Assembly (NCBI RefSeq): GCF_007655135.1
Contig: NC_045133.1
Span: 21,425,845-21,489,844, forward strand
Direction of reading: 5' to 3'
From: Punica granatum
Lineage: Eukaryota; Streptophyta; Magnoliopsida; Myrtales; Lythraceae
Length of the DNA stretch: 64,000 nucleotides
Position numbers and translations under genes: made by a program. How positions within the stretch are numbered: position 1 is the first letter of the stretch; each line of letters starts with the position of its first letter. The notes under the pieces were generated by a model. That model saw only the letters and a list, made by a program, of their open reading frames with translations. It was not told the DNA's origin and did not search any database. This document shows positions 37,451-50,652 of this stretch, in pieces.

Positions 37451-38655
37451 TTTTTATACTTGTATATTAAGCCATGAACGTCTTTTAAGACAAAAATAAA
37501 AAATAAAAAAAATAAAAAGGGCCTCAAATGTCTTATTATATAATAGTACCGAGAAAACAAGTAATAGAAGTCCAATTATATGTTGCATAATCCAAATTAG
37601 CGGGAATGAAAAAGTTTCTCTTTTCATGCCCAGACATTTAGCTGGATTTCCTATACATAACGAGTGACATTAACTTCCTTGGACATTATAACTTTCACAG
37701 ATCACAAACTCTTTTAACCTTTAAAACCACCCGAATTCCGGGCGAGCCGGCGGGTTCAACATCATTGCCACCTATACCCTCCCGATGTGCCGACCATACG
37801 TGAAACATGACAAATGCAAGCGTGCATGAGCTCCTTACCTGCATGCATGCGAACACGAACAAAGGTAAGAGACCAAAAATGCAAAGGGACATGATAAAAG
37901 CGTGTATCGTGATGCCATGTCCCAAAACTTTAATTTAGGCTGAGACTTCTACATAACTACGAAACTCTGGTGTACAGCTAATCTTGCCAAAGATACCTCA
38001 TGGTACGTGTGGATGCTGATTCTTATTAATTGCTTCGTAAATGTGAAAGTGTCATTGTTGCATTCTACGTGAGCGGGTTAGTTTGTAAATAATCATCGTA
38101 CAAGCTCGAGATGATAATCTCATAGAATACGGCCAGTCGCGAGAATAGGACAAGAGCTACCATTAGGATTTAAATTGTATTTTATTTTAATCAAATAAGA
38201 ACTGAACTTGATTTTGGATCTAATGGATGAAAATCATAAACAATCATATATATGTTTGAAACATGGCGGGATATATCATTAGGATATCAAAGTAAATCAG
38301 CCATTGTACGTCCTTATAATAAATTATCTTTTACTTTCCAAAATATAAGCAAAATTTATTTAAAACAATCAAACGAAGGGTTCATGAGAAATGAAGTGGG
38401 GTGGGGGCGATGGTGGTCAACGTCGAGTCACCACTCCTTATAATTGTCCTAAAACTCAAAGAGGAAAAGGTTAAGGGGAAGGGGAAGGGGGTGGCCGATG
38501 TCGTGCCTCCACCATTGCTCTCCCTCATATCCATCAAACAGTGACAAATTTGTCAATATCAAAGTAAGAGATGGGTACTTTTGTCCGCATAGGGAAATCA
38601 TAATCCTAACTGGCCCAAACCATCCTACGCGCATAAGTTGTTGCTTAACAAATTA

Positions 38656-39537
38656 CTAGTTTTCTGACGCGTGCCGTGCACAGATTTGTTTGAACATGAT
38701 TATTCATAATTCTCAAAAAATAAATTTATTTCTTTAGTAAAATGAAAAATTTCAACAATAACTCAATATTTTGAATTACAAATCTAATATATTAGACTAA
38801 CTTTTAATAGTTTAATGCAAGTTTGCTATTAATTCTCCTATTTAATTGCATTGCGTATTTGCATAATCGTTAACATTATTCAGATTCACTACAAATATGA
38901 AGAGCAAGTATACAAATTTGATTTTGCAAATATTGCTTTTAAATACTAAATTGTTAAATCCTTACCTTAATTAATTAAATTAATTTTACTTTTTATGTGA
39001 CCCTCATTCATAGTATTAGTCTATTAATTTTTTTGTGAAATCATGCATATAGGTAATAAAGTATTTTATTCAATACATATTGAATATTGTTAATATAATA
39101 CAAATATATATTAAAGGTATCACGTTTAGATGTATAAATTTTTATTTTGCACATTTTTTAAAATATTGCAATCAAAATCTTTATTTTTATAGATGACTTT
39201 TATTTTTTAATGTGTTAGTAAATTCTTATAATTAGTGTCTTTGTGATAATTTATACATATAATTAACTAATCATTTTGGAATATAAAATACTCTATATCT
39301 GTTTTAATATTTATTTATTAAATTTTTTATTGTTCAAAAAATTAAGTTTAATTGTTACATTTGTTAATAGCATTTATCGTAAAAGGTAGTCAATTTTACA
39401 TATGTGATGTATTTTTAAGTAGTATTTTAATTTTAGAAATTACAAAATATTTTCTTATATATTTTTCAATTGCATTAATTTGAGAGCATTTATTGAGTAG
39501 CATTTATTACTATTCAAGTAGATTTTACTTATATAGA
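38656..39537 (-). mobile_element. non-autonomous Helitron, minus orientation
   Basis: On the minus strand it starts A|TCTATATAAGTAAAAT at 39537 and ends with an imperfect GTGC...GCAC hairpin, a short spacer and CTAG (38659-38656) followed by T. It is 882 bases, over 75% A+T by eye, with no coding capacity. The interior is collinear with the decayed Helitron sequence at 42120-42900, sharing for example TTTCAACAATAAC, TCTAATATATTAG, ATCGTTA and ATGTGACCCT. Confidence 0.72.
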
Positions 39538-40019
39538 TTTTGTCTAATAGAAAAGCATTTTCCTCCGAGTCGGCATCCTCCTACTCCCTCACATGGGACA
39601 AATGCCAATGATTTTCTCAATAATTACACCGATGCCACTGTGAGAGGGTCCGAAGATGCGACTCGGAGGAAATAGCAATGTTCTTTGTCTAATGCAGCCC
39701 TTTTATCCCATTGCATCCGCTGATCAAAAGGAAAAGAAAATCTCACCGCGTCCACTGCCAAACGCAGAATAGGATTTGAAATCCTTATCCGTCTCCATAT
39801 CCGATTGATCAAACATCTTTGTAGGGTCTTAGAAGAAGTCGTGGACATCTCATTTCTCCCTCCATGCCTCCCTTGGTACGATGAGATGGGTCAGGCCCAG
39901 TACCTTTTGTTATGCTAAAGCCAATCCATATAGTTGATAAATAACAATTTAAAATGGCTAACGTATATGAGTAATTAACCAAGAACTCTATCCATATCCT
40001 TTCAACCATTTGCTTGGTC

Positions 40020-41343
40020 TTACAATTTGGTGCAATCGGTAGGCTTGAATGATGCAATCCCCTTTTGGGCATCAAACCGAATTAAGAAGTTCCCCTGCAC
40101 ATAGTTTCCATATATGGGATAATAATCATCACTAGGAATGAAATCAAAACACACGACATCCTTAAGAGATCCTCCGAAAGGTATTAGCAGGGCCTAACTT
40201 AACATCTGCACCCCTAAAGTGCACGGTAAGAATCGGGGCATCGATTTGAGTTGTAGTCTTGTAGCATAGGTTGAAGATTTTATGAGGATCGGGCACTCTG
40301 TCCAGCTTGACCGGTTGAGCAACTTCAGACTCCAGCTTGGAGTAATACTTTGGGGGGAGGACACCCACTGGCGAGGTAGAATCGATGATTATACTGCTGC
40401 CGTTAGGAGTTGAAGTCAATTTGTGATCTTCAAATTCAAATCTTCTGGCCTAAACTGATTCCTTCAAGAGTTAAGAAGTACATATCGGGATCACGAGCCA
40501 AGGGGGTCGAGACGACACCAGGACCCTTAACAGTTGCACTATCACCAAAATGCAGCTTACTAGGCTTCTTAGGAATGAACTGAGGCACCATACTGTATGA
40601 GAATTTGTTGGCTACTACTTGACCCATTTGAGAAAGGAGGGAAATTCGATCAGGTCCAAGCATGATGATACCAGAAGTTGAATGATTACACGGACTTCCG
40701 TTTTTATGGCCACATCCAATTATGATTTTAGGAAATGAAATGAGCTTGCCAGATGTTGACATCAAACTAACCGTATCCCTTGCCGCATTACCTCCTGTGA
40801 ATGTTCCACCAGTATGAGTCTCGCCGTATTGACATATCTTTCCTGAAGTATGATCACATTTAGCATTAGGTAGCGACTTGGACTCGCTCAAGCTGCAAGA
40901 AATGTCTTGATATGTCGAGGAGCGTGAAGGATCAAATACTGGACCTGCAAACCCGAAACAACCATCACATTGTGTCCATGTGAAGACAACGTTACTATCC
41001 AAAGTCCTGGTGATTTGGAATGGTGGGGAACCAATTGAGATATTCATGAGGTAGTACGAACCCTCATCAAATATCTCAGAAACAGGCTCGGCTTTTCGAT
41101 TAGCCCTCAGGGAGAGATATTTGGCTCGTGACAAGAAAAGTCGTAAGTCTCCATGCAACCTTTCACTCTGAGTTTTGGTTGGGTCATAGTATGGGGATTG
41201 TGGAGGATCTCGGGAATTAGTTCTACGGTAAAGCCTCGCTTTGATGCCCGCAGCTTGGAGGGTAAAGCAGGTCCCCTACATATGGCCACTGTAATTGCTA
41301 AGGCAAATAATAGGTTGTGGTGAGATCCTATTGATGATGCCAT
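40020..41343 (-). pseudogene. A1 aspartic protease (nepenthesin/CDR1-like) pseudogene
   Basis: Single-exon plant aspartic protease relic reading from ATG 41343 (signal-like MASSIGSHHNLLFALAI) to a stop at 40020. At least three frame breaks occur: near 41110-41160, near 40436 (frame one stops just after the LEGISLGQK region) and near 40162 (after PANTFRRIS). Family features persist across frames: YLMNISIGSPPFQ, FDPSRSSTYQDISC, IIIGCGHKNGS, CYKTT, and a last segment ending FKPTDCTKL. Both catalytic motifs are altered: the first Asp-Thr-Gly-type site reads LDSNV and the second reads IIDSTS instead of DSGT. The gene is therefore broken in both frame and chemistry. It sits between Helitron blocks. 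Confidence 0.88.
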
Positions 41344-41800
41344 AAGGTTTTATGCTTTGACCTGTTGAGGGATATAGAATATGTCTATGAAGCCTATCAA
41401 GGGATATAAACCAGCAGAAAAATAAAGAGAAGGAAAGAAGAAAAGTACATGTTTATTTAATAAACTGGAAATATAAAAGGGAAGGGGGGAAATGAGGAAA
41501 TGTTTATTCAAAGCAGGTAATAAATGGTTCTTAATCTATTCAATGCAGGTAATAACTAGCTGGTAATCTACTTCAATGCACGCAATTAATAAAAGCTAGA
41601 GTTTACATTAATTACCATCTATAAATATAAATATATCTATATATATAGATAAAGTTGTATCCCCATAATAAGGTTAGAAAGGTAATTTTATATTTAGTAT
41701 GAGGATATAAAGGTAAATGTTTAAATAAGCAATTGTAAAAGTATATACAATTAGAATTAAATTAGTAAATGCATTAATATAAATTTATAATAGAAGCACG

Positions 41801-43860
41801 CTAGTCTTTTGTCCCATGCGTTGCATGGGTTCGTTTTATATATCTCTTCATCTTATGTTAATTCAATTATTTATGTTTTGAAATAACAATTTTCTAATAT
41901 AATAATCATTTCTTTTAATTATTTATTAAAGTTTCAAATAATAATCTTCAATAATTTTTTATTAAAATTAGGGTATATTTATTTTAATAACAGTTAGAGT
42001 ATAATAACAATTTTCTTGTTTAATTTTTATTAAACTTTAATAATATAATATTTATTTTTAGAATATTTCTAGCATTTATTGTAGGCATTTATTACTTAGT
42101 GTAGTTCATTTTACTATATACTACTATTCTAACCCGTGCGCTGCATGGGTTTGCTTTAACTGTAATTATTGCCATTTTATAGAATTTTCAACAATAACAA
42201 AAGAATAATAATTCTAATATATTAGTTTAATTATTAATAGTTAGTGACAATTTTGCAACTAAGTCTCTAATTTAAAGTTTATTTAATATCTATTTAATCG
42301 TTAGCATTATGCAAATTTACTAAATGCAAGTCTACCAACTTGATCATGCAAATTTTTTTAATTTGAAATAATATTTTTTATATCTTTACTTTCAATTATT
42401 ATTTTTCAAAAATTTTAATGTGACCCTAATTTCATAGATTCGGTGTCTTCTATTAATTTTTTCGGAAATTCTTTGTATAAGTAACTAATTGTGTTATTTA
42501 ATATGCCTTGTTTATATATTTAGCTAATCAATATAATTCTAATATATATTAAAAAGATATTGTTGGATATACATTATAGACATTGTTTGAGATAGTTCTA
42601 TTCAAAATCCTTATTTTCACACGTTAAATTTTTTTTTTATGTTCTTGTAATTTTATATAATTACTGTGTTGTGATAATATATAGTTGTGCTTAATCATTT
42701 TCAAGTAAAAATCATTATAATATTTATTTTCTTATTTATCTATTACATTATTTATAGTCTTTTTGTTCCTTACATTACACAGGTTCATTTTTCATAAATC
42801 TAAATATCATTTTTATTGTAAAAATTCATATTTTGAAGCATTGACTTTCTTATAAAAATAATAATATTTCCATTTGTTAATTTTAATTTGTCAAATAATA
42901 ATCTTCAATAATCACTTTACATATAGGAGTAAGTTAATTATAAAAATAAAAAATTGAAACTAATTGATTCCATTAACATACATCATATATTTGAGATAAT
43001 TTTTAATTAGATATGTCAAATATATCAAGTTTAGTAAGTAGACTAAGAATTCTTTTTTCCTCTTTCAATTAATATAATAAGCACAATATATTTAAGTTTC
43101 ATCTTTTATTTTATTTATGAGTTTAAGTTCATAATGCATTATCATAAAATTTTTTTCTTTTATAGGAGCATAACTTTTCTGTAAGTTATCTATATGATCA
43201 ATTTGATTTTTGTAGTTTGTCCTTTGCATTGTATATGTTCATTTAACATGTTTATATATCATTTCTTATAGCAATTGGTCTAATTGTTTTAGCACATATT
43301 TGCTTCTTAGCACAATAAAAGATTTTCAATTTTTACTTTGAAGTTTTATACAACATTAATTAATAAAATTAGATTAATCCTGCTTGATTCAAAAAATATA
43401 TTGCAATAATCTTGATTATTATGCATTATATAATTGATTTTATCGTTTCTATTATTTTTTATTAATTGTACTAATTATTTTATTTTATTGTTTATGTATC
43501 ATTTCTTATAACAATTATTCTAATTTTTCTAGCACATATTTGTCTCTTACCACAATAAAATATTTCAAAATGTTTAATTTGATGTTAATTTGATGTTTTA
43601 TACAATATCAACTTCAAATATTTTCAATGTTTTAATTTGAAATTTAATCTGCTTCTTATAGCAATTGTTCTAATAATCATTTTAATACTTATTTATTGTA
43701 TCAATATGAATCTATCATTTATAATATAAAGTTTTTTGTGAATTTATAGTATAATTTTTATTACAATATAAACAATATTTATTATTGAGTGTATTTAAAA
43801 TTATTATCTAAATATAAATTGACTATTTAATCATATATGATATGATCCCATTTACCATAA
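41801..43860 (-). mobile_element. tandem cluster of decayed Helitron-like units
   Basis: At 41801 the minus strand ends CTAG, preceded by a perfect hairpin CCCATGC-AAC-GCATGGG (41829-41813). Related end-like motifs recur in the same orientation near 42127 (CCGTGCGCTGCATGGG), 42765 (TTACATTACACAGG) and 43219 (TTTGCATTGTATATG), each followed by a TTCATTT/TTCGTTT-type block. The piece 42120-42900 is collinear with the Helitron at 38656. A further ~240-base direct repeat pairs 43245-43350 with 43488-43590 (TCATTTCTTATA.CAATT, TAGCACATATTTG). DNA here is extremely A+T-rich and has no genes. 5' ends could not be fixed. Confidence 0.55.
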
Positions 43861-43929
43861 AGTGCGCGTCATTTTTTTTATATGTATATAATAGTCCTTT
43901 CTGTATGTATGCAACATATAAATTAAGTG

Positions 43930-44465
43930 CTAAATAAATGCGAAATTCCTAAAACTATGCAAATAAACTTAAGTCATACATGTATCATCTTGGCTCAACT
44001 AGTCCTAAATGTTTAGTCCATTAGATATTTTAGGTTCAAATCCATTGACCGTGTTAAATCGGTCCAATGGCGCATCCTGATTGATCAATAACATTTTTAT
44101 TTACTAAAATTTTTAAAAATCAGGGAGAAAGATAACAAATTTTTTTTTTAAAAAAAAAAGCGAAAAAAAGGAGGGGGTAGGGAGTCCGGTCAATGACCTT
44201 TGACGACCTCGCTAGTGGGGAAGGTGGCCAAGAGGGACTTCTTATTTTTGTTTCTTTTTTTTCCATTTTTTAAAGAGTTAATAAATAAAAATATTATTGG
44301 ACCAATCATGAGGCGCCATATGGACCGATTTAAAGACAATAACGATTTCGAACAGAAAATGTCTAACAAGCTAAACATTTAGGACTAGTTGATCCAAATT
44401 GATACATTTAGAATTTAAGTTTAACTTTTAAAATAATTTTAGGATTTTTGCGTTTAATTAATCTA
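43930..44465. mobile_element. large foldback element
   Basis: Inverted arms of about 150-180 bases: left TCAACTAGTCCTAAATGTTT pairs with the same sequence read from the right (44367-44386), and TTAAATCGGTCCA.ATGGCGC and GATTG.TC.AATAA also pair. The loop holds A/T runs and a GC-rich stretch ending in CTCGCTAGTGGGGAAGGTGG. The arms are well conserved, so it is probably a MULE-like MITE. I could not confirm a target duplication. No gene lies between it and 45250. Confidence 0.65.
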
Positions 44466-45249
44466 AAAATAAGAGTACAAACATCTTAATTTGGATAGAT
44501 GGAACATCTTTTCTTTTACCAATACTGTTCATATTTTTATTTTTCGATGAGATCAGGAAAAGTGATACAACTTATTACTTGAAAATAATATTTATTTCCG
44601 TGCGCCACGAATCCTTCTTTGTTTTCATTTTATTTTTTTCTATGAGCATAAGAGGAGTAACACCCAACTTACTAACTGAGAATTATATCTACTCGTGCAG
44701 GGGACAAAATAATGCAGGGAGGAAAATGAGAGAGTGCCCCAAATTAAAATGGATGTTGCAAAGAAACTTTAAATATGAAGAGATACTTCCGTCCAAGATA
44801 AAACGGTACTTATGAAAAGTAACAAGCAAAAGTCTCGGAAGGTAAATTTTTATCGATTGAGCTGAGGGTAGTCATAATATTCTCAAAAGGAAAAATATAG
44901 GATTATTTTATTAGACTTGTTAAATATTCCAAGGAAAGACGTAGACGACACTACATGCTAAAATTGTGTGTACATGTTTTGAAGCCAATTCCAAATTTAT
45001 AATTACACCCGATAACCAAATCGTTGCGAAACTTCACTTTCAGCTAATCTAGCAAAGAAGAATGCGGTGGCCACTCGACATGACAGACATATCAAACTTT
45101 TTACACCGACACATGATGAGGCCGTTGTGAAAGCACTGAGATCAATCTATGAACTTTCTACTCCGCGCTCCCTTCCCGGGTTTGGCTCCTCGCCCTGGAG
45201 CCAAAATTTTGGGGTAATTTTGAAAAATGACCAGCAGATGTGTGAGCTA

Positions 45250-48200
45250 TTAAGTTCTTAAAGCAAGTTCCTTTGCTTCATCAATATCATTGCACTCCCT
45301 CAAAGCTGCTCTTATCTCCCCTAACATCTCAGTGATTCTGATGCCTTTCCTGCAGGATACGATAGATTGTACAACATTAGCATGGCTAAGCAAGCAAATT
45401 GAATCCCCGGCAACTAGTTCATTTGAACTTTTAGATGTAAAAACTAGCATCCGATCTTGTCAAAGGATAATACTAATTGAAGAAACAACATCGAGAACTA
45501 GTAGCATCATATTGGTGTGAGTGGAGCATCTATTTCTAATCCTGGTTAAAAGGACAGAGGCTAAAATCAATTGAAGGAACTACAACGCCGATACTGGAGT
45601 CCAACTATTAGGTCTAATATATTCAGCAAAAAAACTATAAGGTTATATAAAACAAAGAGTAACTATTTGATTGGTCTCAAGAACGTTACCTGAGAGATAC
45701 AACTAAGAAATATAAGGCCTGAAACCGTGGGATTTATATCGTCCTCTTCATGCTAAAGATCAGATTGTGAATTTGATGCTTGTACCGAAAAATAGTTGTT
45801 GGTCTTGATTTTTGATTTTTAACCAGTCCTCTCAACATAATTACAGTTCCTATCGAGCAAGCCTCAATATTTTCAATTTGAAAAAGATTAGGCCCATCTA
45901 ATAGAATCTGAGCACCCAAGCAAAGCTCTACTGTTCATCATGAACAGAAGATGATCAAGATCCAAGACCGTGAGGACCCTCTTCTGCTTGTCACCCACCA
46001 AATTCTTGTTTAACGGGCCGCACTGGCTTTAAGCCGTTTATTGTTCTCTCTACTGGATAGAAAACTCATTGTCGTCAAAATATGGTCGGGAAATTTGTAA
46101 TTTACAGTCAACATTATGTATTCTGGGATCTTAATTCAAAGCTTCAACGTCTTTTAGGTAGAGTCTTCTGCATGCTAGCTATAGTGGCTTGACAATATGG
46201 TGCAAATACAATACTATTTTTGCAGGGGGGAAGAAAAACAGAGAGAGAGAGAGTGATTAGAATTGGTCTTACAGGACACTGACAGCCACAACAGCAAGGG
46301 GACATGGATAATCTTCGATTTCTTTGTCGCTTTGATTCCTTTCAGTACCCTCCAGAGAGAGATCGTCATCATTTCCCCTGTCAGAAGACTCTACTGAATC
46401 TTCGGATCTCATTTCTGTCTCTGTAGGTGTCCTTTCGGTTCCAATGTTCAGAATTATTTCCGACAAATATGCAATTCTATCGCTTGCCTGATACAAAATA
46501 TAATAGTATATATTAGTTCTAAAGAACAACAGCTTAAAAGCACTCATGAAACTGACAAACTAAACATAGGTCGGAGTTGACAGTGAAGAAAATGCTACCT
46601 ATGGCAAAAAAGAAAAAAGAAGATGCACAACTACTTACCTGTGGAAGGTCAATCTTATTCAGAACAACGATGTATGGTCTTTCTAGGTAATGGGGATTGT
46701 ACATTCGCAATTCCTGCAACAATTAAAGTTATTAAACAGATATTGCACTTATAGGACATGAATTATAATGCAGTTTGTACATACAAGTGATCATCTTTAT
46801 ATCTTTGTATCATACACGAAATTTCCTCTTCAGAGAGAAAGCAACCTCATGTGGATCCCTCATCAGGCTGTCTCTAATAATAAAAGTAACCTTGCTATGC
46901 ATTCAGCAGGTTGCCTAATTGCTTTTAGCAGTTTGCAGTGCATCTCATTATCTTTGGTTTCCTATTCTATATGCACAATTACAACATCTTCTAAGGCAGA
47001 TTTGTTTGAGCCTCACTTGACACTGCAAAAACATACATTAGATGCATTCATCAGAACTGAAAATACTACCAAGAAAGCCACTCTTCTTTCCAATTAGATA
47101 TCAAGTTCTTCAGATAGATTGAGCAAGTTGTGTGCATCATTATTCCATTTAGGGTGCATAACATTATGAATTGATCTCCCAGGACTACAGAGGAGGATAG
47201 AAGAAAGGTTCTGTCAGAAGTAACCTACCTCTTTAACTGTTCTATAATCATTCACAGGATCCTCAGCAGCTGCATCAACGACATGCAACAGCAGCCTAGT
47301 CCTCCTCAGATGTCTTAAGAAGTTTCGACCAAGACCCTATTTGGAAAAATAACAGTGAGTAAATCAAATCAAGTGGAGTCCGCTGCAGAACGAGAATGCG
47401 ACAAGAGTACCTTCCCGAGATGGGCACCTTCAATAAGACCAGGCAGATCTGCCAATGTTGTTTCAGATGAATACTGCCCTGGACCTAAACTTGGGTCACC
47501 ATCAAGCCGCCCAAGGTTTGGCATTAATGTTGTGAATGGATAATCAGCTATATCAGGTTTTGCACGTGTAATGGCAGCCAAAAGGGTAGATTTTCCAGCA
47601 TTTGGAAGTCCCTAAAGTTAAATTAAGCGAATCAAATATCCTTCTCCATCTAGTTTTTCTCCCACATTGATAATAATAAAATCATACAGATTATAGCAGC
47701 AGAAGAAACACAATAACAAAAAGCCAAAACTTTTTCTTTGGCAGAATGATTCACAATTCAGGATACTAAAATAAATCCAACTAAGTAAGAAATAGATAGA
47801 AAAAATTACCACATCCCAGTCAACATTTGAACAGTATAAATTCAAGAACATAAGATATTCGGACATATCAGCTAGAGATGAAACCACACTAAGCATGTGT
47901 TTGATAACTACCTAATCAAATAACCGCTTAAAAGTTAGTTACAAATTAGTTATAATGGAAAATGAATTGGAGTAAGAGAAAAAAGAAAAGATGAGAGTCC
48001 AATCTACTTCATTGAGTAGAAAACCACTTAATGATTAAGTCAATTTTTATTACTTACTCATTAAGTAGATTTTGACACAATGATTAAGTAGATTGGACCC
48101 TCATCTCTTTTCCTCTTCTTCCCATTCATTTACCATTATAACTAACTTATAACTAAGTTTTAAGCACTTATTAAGTAGTTATCAAACACATGCTAAGTCT

Positions 48201-50431
48201 CGTGCACTGTCAAATTTGAAAATGGAGACTGGCAAGTTTAAGTCCACGACTTCTTAGCTAAGACTGGAAAACATATAAAACGGACATATGATTATGCTCC
48301 CAGAATAAGAGAATAAGAAAAGCAATACTAACCACTAGACCAACATCAGCAACAACTCGGAGAATCAACTCCAAGCTAACCTCCTCTCCAGGTTGCCCAA
48401 AAACTAAAACCTACGCAAAAGCAGAATTAGTCAAATAGGTTTTGTCAAGTAGACGTATATGGCTATACTCCAGATGCTGGACACAAGGATCATTCTAAAA
48501 TCTGAACTGCAACAGCTGATATTCTTACCAAATGAGTCCATAAATATGGTTCGAAATTTCATCCATATACAAGAAAAAGGTTAAGACTTCATAATATACC
48601 AGCTCTAGGATTAGATAGTTCAATTTTTTTACCCTTTTGAAGGCCAATGAACAAGATATGTCAATACAAACACAAAAATAATAATAATTAAAAAAATATA
48701 TATGAAACAGAACCAGTTTACCCTCTGGAGATAATGGTAAAATGGGACAACCAAATAGGAACTCTGTCGGTTCCAGCAAACAGCTAGCACAAACTTATAC
48801 TTTAACACCAGCCTCGACATTCAACTAATGAACATTATGGTGGTGACATGCAAAACACCAAGGTTAATAAGAGAAAAGAGAGAAGGGGGAAAAAAAGAGG
48901 GAAAAAAAAGAGGAAAAAATAAAAGGACAGCTTTTTGCCACAAGACCTCTGAGTTTCTCATCTTTTTTTTTTTTCTTTTTACTTTTTTTAAATGGCGAGT
49001 CTCAGTTCCTCCTCTGTTAGCTCAGAGAGACTCTAACCTATTCATTTTTAGCAAGACAAATTCAGAGCAGCAAAACACAAGGCAGTGGCTGATAGCGGAA
49101 TATTCCAATAAAGTAACTTTCAAAGTTCTATTAAGACATGGACCGGCTTGAAATGTCTCAATGGACATTAGTCCAAGATATGCATGATTCTTCAAAACAT
49201 CAAAATGACTAAAATTTTGCATGGAATCTCAATACCTTATCACTGTCATCTCTCATAACATTTGTTGTCAAAGCCATCATCTTCTTCCGTTTATGTTCAG
49301 GCATCTCTATCAAGCTAATCTGCCACAAAGCCAAAATCAAAAGGTCTTCAGCTCAAACTGGGTACATGGAGAGGTTCATACTGATCCAAACAAGATAAAT
49401 TTATTTCTAAAAGGGAAAATCTTCAATAGGCTCACCCCGCCTTGTCCACCTCTTGCGACAAGAACTTCGTCACCTGGATTAGCCAGATCAGCCAACAACT
49501 TCCCGCGTTTATGTTTGACCACGGTACCTGCAATTTGAGCGTCAAATAACATGAGCCGGGCACTCCTCATTCAAAGTTCCTAACTTGGACGAACAAATGG
49601 AGGCTGGACCAAATATAGCCGATTACTCAGTACCATTCTAGCTAGCTCGTAAGTTAATCGGAGAATTTTGTTCGAGTTCTATATTAAGGTCGCACCCTGT
49701 ATCATGTTTCCGTTTCTAGTGAGTAGCTGCTCACTATCGATGCAATCACAGTCCAATATTGCTAATCCATTGGTTCATACTAACCTACAGGCACAGGAAT
49801 GCGGAGAGTAGGAGCAGCGAACCCGTCGTGCAATTGAGACGTCAAAACGCCCATGGCGTCGGCATTTCCACCGCGCTTGGCGTTGTACCGGCTCTTCTGG
49901 TGGAACTCCAGCAGCGAATCCTTCCCTTCATCGGCGTAGATGACGACATCCCCGCCGTGGCCTCCCATGGGGAGTATGAGCGATCCATCGAAGTCTCTCT
50001 TAAGCGAGCTCTTCTTCCTCCCCTTGGGCCTCTCCTTCTCGTGCCTGCCACCGGTCCTTGGAGGCTGAGGCATGTTGAGGACGGCGCCGTGGCCTCCATC
50101 GCCCGACCGGACGGTGATGACGACCTGATCGAAGTACTTGTGAGGCTCCCTGACCAACGAAGCTGGGCTCGGGGAAGAAGCGGACTCCTTAGGCCTGGCG
50201 AGCCTGCACTGGACTGTGCATAGCTTGAAGTTCTGCTGATGCGTCCGCCGAATTCTATGACAGTACCTGTGGCCGACGGCGGTGAGAGCTGAGAAGCCGA
50301 CGCGGTGAACGGCGAGGAGGAGAAGGTGAGTGAGTAGAGTACCTGAGAGGGAGAGAGCGGCCGAGGAAGAGGGAGCGGGATGGAGAGGACGAGGCGTGGA
50401 GAGAGGACGGTGGATGAAGCAGAGACGCCAT
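45250..50431 (-). CDS. Obg-family GTPase, organellar (OBGC-like)
   Basis: P-loop GTPase of the Obg/CgtA family, which assists maturation of the large ribosomal subunit; N-terminal sequence suggests a plastid location. Exons on the minus strand: 50431-50343, 50266-49785, 49527-49436, 49319-49236, 48410-48333, 47611-47411, 47336-47229, 46713-46639, 46487-46273, 45349-45250; 507 residues, all GT-AG. Residues 1-70 form a Ser/Arg-rich transit peptide ([20 protein letters not shown]). The glycine-rich Obg fold follows ([36 protein letters not shown]). The G domain shows P-loop [10 protein letters not shown] split by intron 5, switch [12 protein letters not shown] and specificity motif NKIDLP. An acidic insert (about 420-460) precedes a conserved C-terminal stretch. 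Intron 1 is only 76 bases. Intron 5 contains a Tourist MITE. Confidence 0.94.
47893..48193. mobile_element. Tourist-like MITE in ObgC intron 5
   Basis: A 301-base element whose ends are perfect inverted repeats for about 18 bases (GCATGTGTTTGATAACTA), then similar arms through GCTTAAAA.TTAGTTA and TTAGTTATAATGG. TAA flanks both ends (47890-47892, 48194-48196), the expected PIF/Harbinger target. No coding frame. It lies between exons 5 and 6, within the interval separating the two halves of the P-loop. Confidence 0.88.
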
Positions 50432-50652
50432 TATCTTCTTCAGGGAGAAGCAGAGAAGAGAGTAGTTCTGTTTTCAGGCGGGAGATCATTGAATTGGGCC
50501 ACTTCGGCCCATTTGGTCTGCGAGCAAGGAGGTTGGGCCCAGAAGAGGCCCAACATTGTGTGGGCTCTGGAGGTGGAAATCTTCCCCCCTGAAAACACGA
50601 GTTGCATATTGAATTAAACCAGCCTGGGAGTCTCCACTTCTTGGCCGCACCA

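Noticed and set aside
50233..50266. Alternative 34-base intron in ObgC (CAG|GTACTG to CAGCAG|AAC)
   Set aside because: Too short for a plant intron. The 76-base intron 50267-50342 gives an in-frame join with both standard splice sites.
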